Assembly: GCA_000961695.1 (NCBI GenBank)
Contig: LADW01000014.1
Span: forward strand, 1-41,705
Direction: 5' to 3'
Length of the DNA: 41,705 nt
Origin: Hyphomonadaceae bacterium BRH_c29
GTDB taxonomy: Bacteria > Pseudomonadota > Alphaproteobacteria > Caulobacterales > Hyphomonadaceae
Shown here: in pieces, positions 39,984 through 41,705 of the stretch
Position numbering within the stretch: the stretch's first letter is position 1
Layout of the letters: every line of letters begins with the position of its first letter
Translations under genes and position numbers: made by a program
The notes under the pieces: generated by a model
Databases searched by the model: none
What the model saw: only the letters and a program-made list of their open reading frames with translations
What the model was told of the DNA's origin: nothing

Positions 39984-40949
39984 TCAAACCACCCCGGAGT
40001 CTTTCCAGGCTTCCTTGGGCCAGCGGCGGTGTTGCCAGAACCATTGGCCAGGATGGGCGCGGACCTGGGCTTCGAGGAAATTGGTGATGCGCGTGACAGA
40101 GCGCAGGATGTCGGCATCCGCATCGCCGGTGTTTTCCGGCACAAAGGGCTCGTGAAACTCGATCCGGAAGCGGGCCGGCCCGGTGCGCGTGGTGGACACC
40201 GGCACGATGGGCACCTGGTATTTCAGCGCGAGGCGCGTCGGGCCGGGCGCAGTCATCGCGTCACGACCGAAGAAGGGCACGGCGATGCCTTCATTGAACT
40301 TCTGGTCATTCATCAACGCGATGGGCGAGCCCTTGCCCAGCGCCCGCATCAACTCGCGTGTGCCGATGCCTTTCGGCGCATTGATGGCGGTGCCGTAATC
40401 GTGGCGCAGCTTGGAGATCCGCCGATCGATGTGGGGATTGTTCAGGGCGCGATAGGTCATCACGGCATGCGGGATACGCTTGGTGATGGCGGCAGGCATG
40501 ATTTCCCAATTGGCAAAATGGCCGGAGATGAAGACCGCGCCCTTGCCGCTATCGCGGATCCGGTCGAGCACGTCGAGGCCGACAATCTCCACCCGCCCGG
40601 ACGTGTACGGATCGATGGCGGGCAGGTGCGGCAGCTCACCGGCGGTGCGGCCAGCCGATTCCCAGGCGGCGAGGGCGGTCTCTTCCACCTGCGCCTCACT
40701 CCAGTCCGGGAAAGCCATTTTCAGGTTGCGCCGCATGGTCTTGTGCTGCGACAGGCGTGGACCGATCTTGCGCAACAGCCAGGCACCGAAATTGGAGGCC
40801 CGGTCAGGTCCCATGGCCCGGACGGGCGCCCAATAGATCCAGTCCCACGCGAAAGTTTCCAGCCGCCACTGAACCCGCTGCCAAAAACTGGCGCGGTTAT
40901 CGATGTCCTTCGGGCGGACATATCCAGGCTGCTGGTTCGGGTCGCTCAT
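39984..40949 (-). CDS. Lauroyl/myristoyl acyltransferase family protein (LpxL/HtrB-like)
   Basis: The 321-aa protein belongs to the lipid A late-acyltransferase family. The HX4E active site is His144-Glu149 in GHFANWE. Other motifs are HKTMRRNLKMAFPDWSEAQ, RALNNPHIDRRI, ALMNDQKFNEGIAVPFFGR and FWQHRRWPKEA. A hydrophobic N-terminal segment (FAWDWIYWAPVRAM) may associate with the inner membrane. It adds a secondary acyl chain to the lipid A precursor. It overlaps the lpxK stop by four bases (ATGA), which supports the lipid A assignment. lpxL versus lpxM is not separable here. Confidence 0.9.
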   Translation of the reverse strand: MSDPNQQPGYVRPKDIDNRASFWQRVQWRLETFAWDWIYWAPVRAMGPDRASNFGAWLLRKIGPRLSQHKTMRRNLKMAFPDWSEAQVEETALAAWESAGRTAGELPHLPAIDPYTSGRVEIVGLDVLDRIRDSGKGAVFISGHFANWEIMPAAITKRIPHAVMTYRALNNPHIDRRISKLRHDYGTAINAPKGIGTRELMRALGKGSPIALMNDQKFNEGIAVPFFGRDAMTAPGPTRLALKYQVPIVPVSTTRTGPARFRIEFHEPFVPENTGDADADILRSVTRITNFLEAQVRAHPGQWFWQHRRWPKEAWKDSGVV

Positions 40950-41705
40950 GCTGTCACAGGGCTGAGAACGGGAGTGAGGAGTGCGGCAAGCGCTGCCTCA
41001 TCTTCAAAGCGGGCTTCGACGGGAAAGACAAGGATGCGTGCCTGCTCGTCAGTTGGCAAGCGCACATGGTCTTTCGATGTGGTGATCAGGCGCGCGCCAT
41101 GGCTGGCGGCGAGATCGTGCAGGAATCTGAGGTCACCGGGCGTGAAGGCGTGATGGTCGCCATAGGGGACGCCCTCGCGCAGGTCTGCGCCTGCGTCTTT
41201 CAATGCGTCGAAGAATTTCACGGGCCGGCCAATACCGGCAAAAGCCACCAGCGGGCCTTCGGGCACCCTGCCTGACGGAGAAAGTCCGGCGCGAACGACC
41301 GGCAGGCGGGACTTCTGCACCGCCGACAGCTCCTTGCCTTCGCCCATCAGGATCACGCCATGGGCGCGCGCAAGACCGTCGGCAACGGGCTCTCGCAGCG
41401 GTCCTTTGGGAAGGACAAAGCCGTTGCCGAACGGAGCGGCGGCGTCGATCACGATGAGGGAAACGTCTTTGGCGATAGATGGGTTCTGGTGGCCGTCATC
41501 CATGACGATCAGCTGCACGCCGTCTGCGGTCATGGCGCGGGCGGCCTCGGCGCGGTCGCGTCCGATCCAGGCTTCGCCAGTCGCGGCCAGCATCAGCGGC
41601 TCATCACCGACATCGGCCGCTGTGTGCGTGGCTGGGTCGACCTTCAGCGGGCCTTCCAGCTTGCCGCCATATCCGCGCGACAGGCTGGCTGCGCGGAGGC
41701 CCGCC
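40946..41705 (-). CDS. lpxK: Tetraacyldisaccharide 4'-kinase (5' end outside window)
   Basis: LpxK phosphorylates the 4' position of the lipid A disaccharide. The frame is open to the window edge, so the P-loop at the N-terminus is not seen. Visible family motifs are SLSRGYGGKLEGP, ADVGDEPLMLA, VMDDGHQNPSIAKD, FGNGFVLPKGPLREP, FAGIGRPVKFFDAL and ITTSKDHVRLP. The stop overlaps the next gene start by ATGA. The neighbour is an LpxL-like acyltransferase, a common arrangement in Alphaproteobacteria. Confidence 0.93.
   Translation of the reverse strand, partial: AGLRAASLSRGYGGKLEGPLKVDPATHTAADVGDEPLMLAATGEAWIGRDRAEAARAMTADGVQLIVMDDGHQNPSIAKDVSLIVIDAAAPFGNGFVLPKGPLREPVADGLARAHGVILMGEGKELSAVQKSRLPVVRAGLSPSGRVPEGPLVAFAGIGRPVKFFDALKDAGADLREGVPYGDHHAFTPGDLRFLHDLAASHGARLITTSKDHVRLPTDEQARILVFPVEARFEDEAALAALLTPVLSPVTA

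Noticed and set aside
1..41705. CRISPR array, tRNA, rRNA, insertion sequence or prophage
   Set aside because: No regularly spaced repeats, cloverleaf-like sequence, transposase or phage structural gene was seen on reading either strand.

Overview
The window is a high-GC, gene-dense stretch of an alphaproteobacterial chromosome. The protein styles and the absence of any mobile element fit a marine, prosthecate-type lineage such as Hyphomonadaceae; this assignment is inference from gene style only. No rRNA, tRNA, CRISPR array, insertion sequence, prophage or replication origin was recognised. Housekeeping anchors are xseA (cut by the left edge), purD, an ABC-F ATPase, a DEAD-box RNA helicase, an RluB-type pseudouridine synthase, and an lpxL-like/lpxK pair (lpxK cut by the right edge).

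Layout. 1-5.1 kb: xseA, a large palindromic repeat, two unknown genes, purD and a lipoprotein amidohydrolase. 5.1-8.4 kb: a minus-strand cupin/SDR/alcohol dehydrogenase operon divergent from a TetR regulator. 8.4-10.2 kb: an ECF41-type sigma factor module (small membrane protein, AhpD-like CMD protein, sigma factor with fused SnoaL-like domain), preceded by a sequence matching the remembered ECF41 promoter. 10.2-12.6 kb: an ABC-F gene and a 472-bp intergenic region rich in hairpins. 12.6-16.1 kb: five overlapping genes for uncharacterised single-pass membrane proteins, three of them tandem DUF6090-like paralogues. 16.2-17.3 kb: an L,D-transpeptidase paired with a GT51-like protein that lacks the catalytic motif. 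17.4-24.8 kb: a seven-gene co-directional run (phosphotransferase, MFS transporter, serine hydrolase, hotdog-type protein, DUF4262 protein, zinc alcohol dehydrogenase, secreted amidohydrolase). 25-27.5 kb: an OmpA-type lipoprotein and the helicase. 27.5-32.7 kb: a tightly packed minus-strand operon of SDR, cytochrome P450, crotonase-fold enzyme, DUF2855 protein and acyl-CoA hydrolase/transferase. 32.7-35.8 kb: rluB-like gene, M20 peptidase lipoprotein and DUF4345 protein. 35.9-38.5 kb: a TetR gene with two operator-like palindromes, an MGT-type glycosyltransferase and a mono-haem lipoprotein. 38.6-41.7 kb: a GAF-EAL phosphodiesterase and the lipid A genes.

How the genes work together. Much of the window is accessory catabolism of acyl or cyclic compounds: P450, SDRs, crotonase, CoA-transferase, alcohol dehydrogenases and amidohydrolases in operons with ATGA/GTGA overlaps, some beside local TetR regulators. 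Envelope functions are also frequent (L,D-transpeptidase, OmpA lipoprotein, lipid A acylation). The least explained part is the five-gene membrane-protein operon at 12566-16077. One of its tandem copies looks like a mosaic of its two neighbours.
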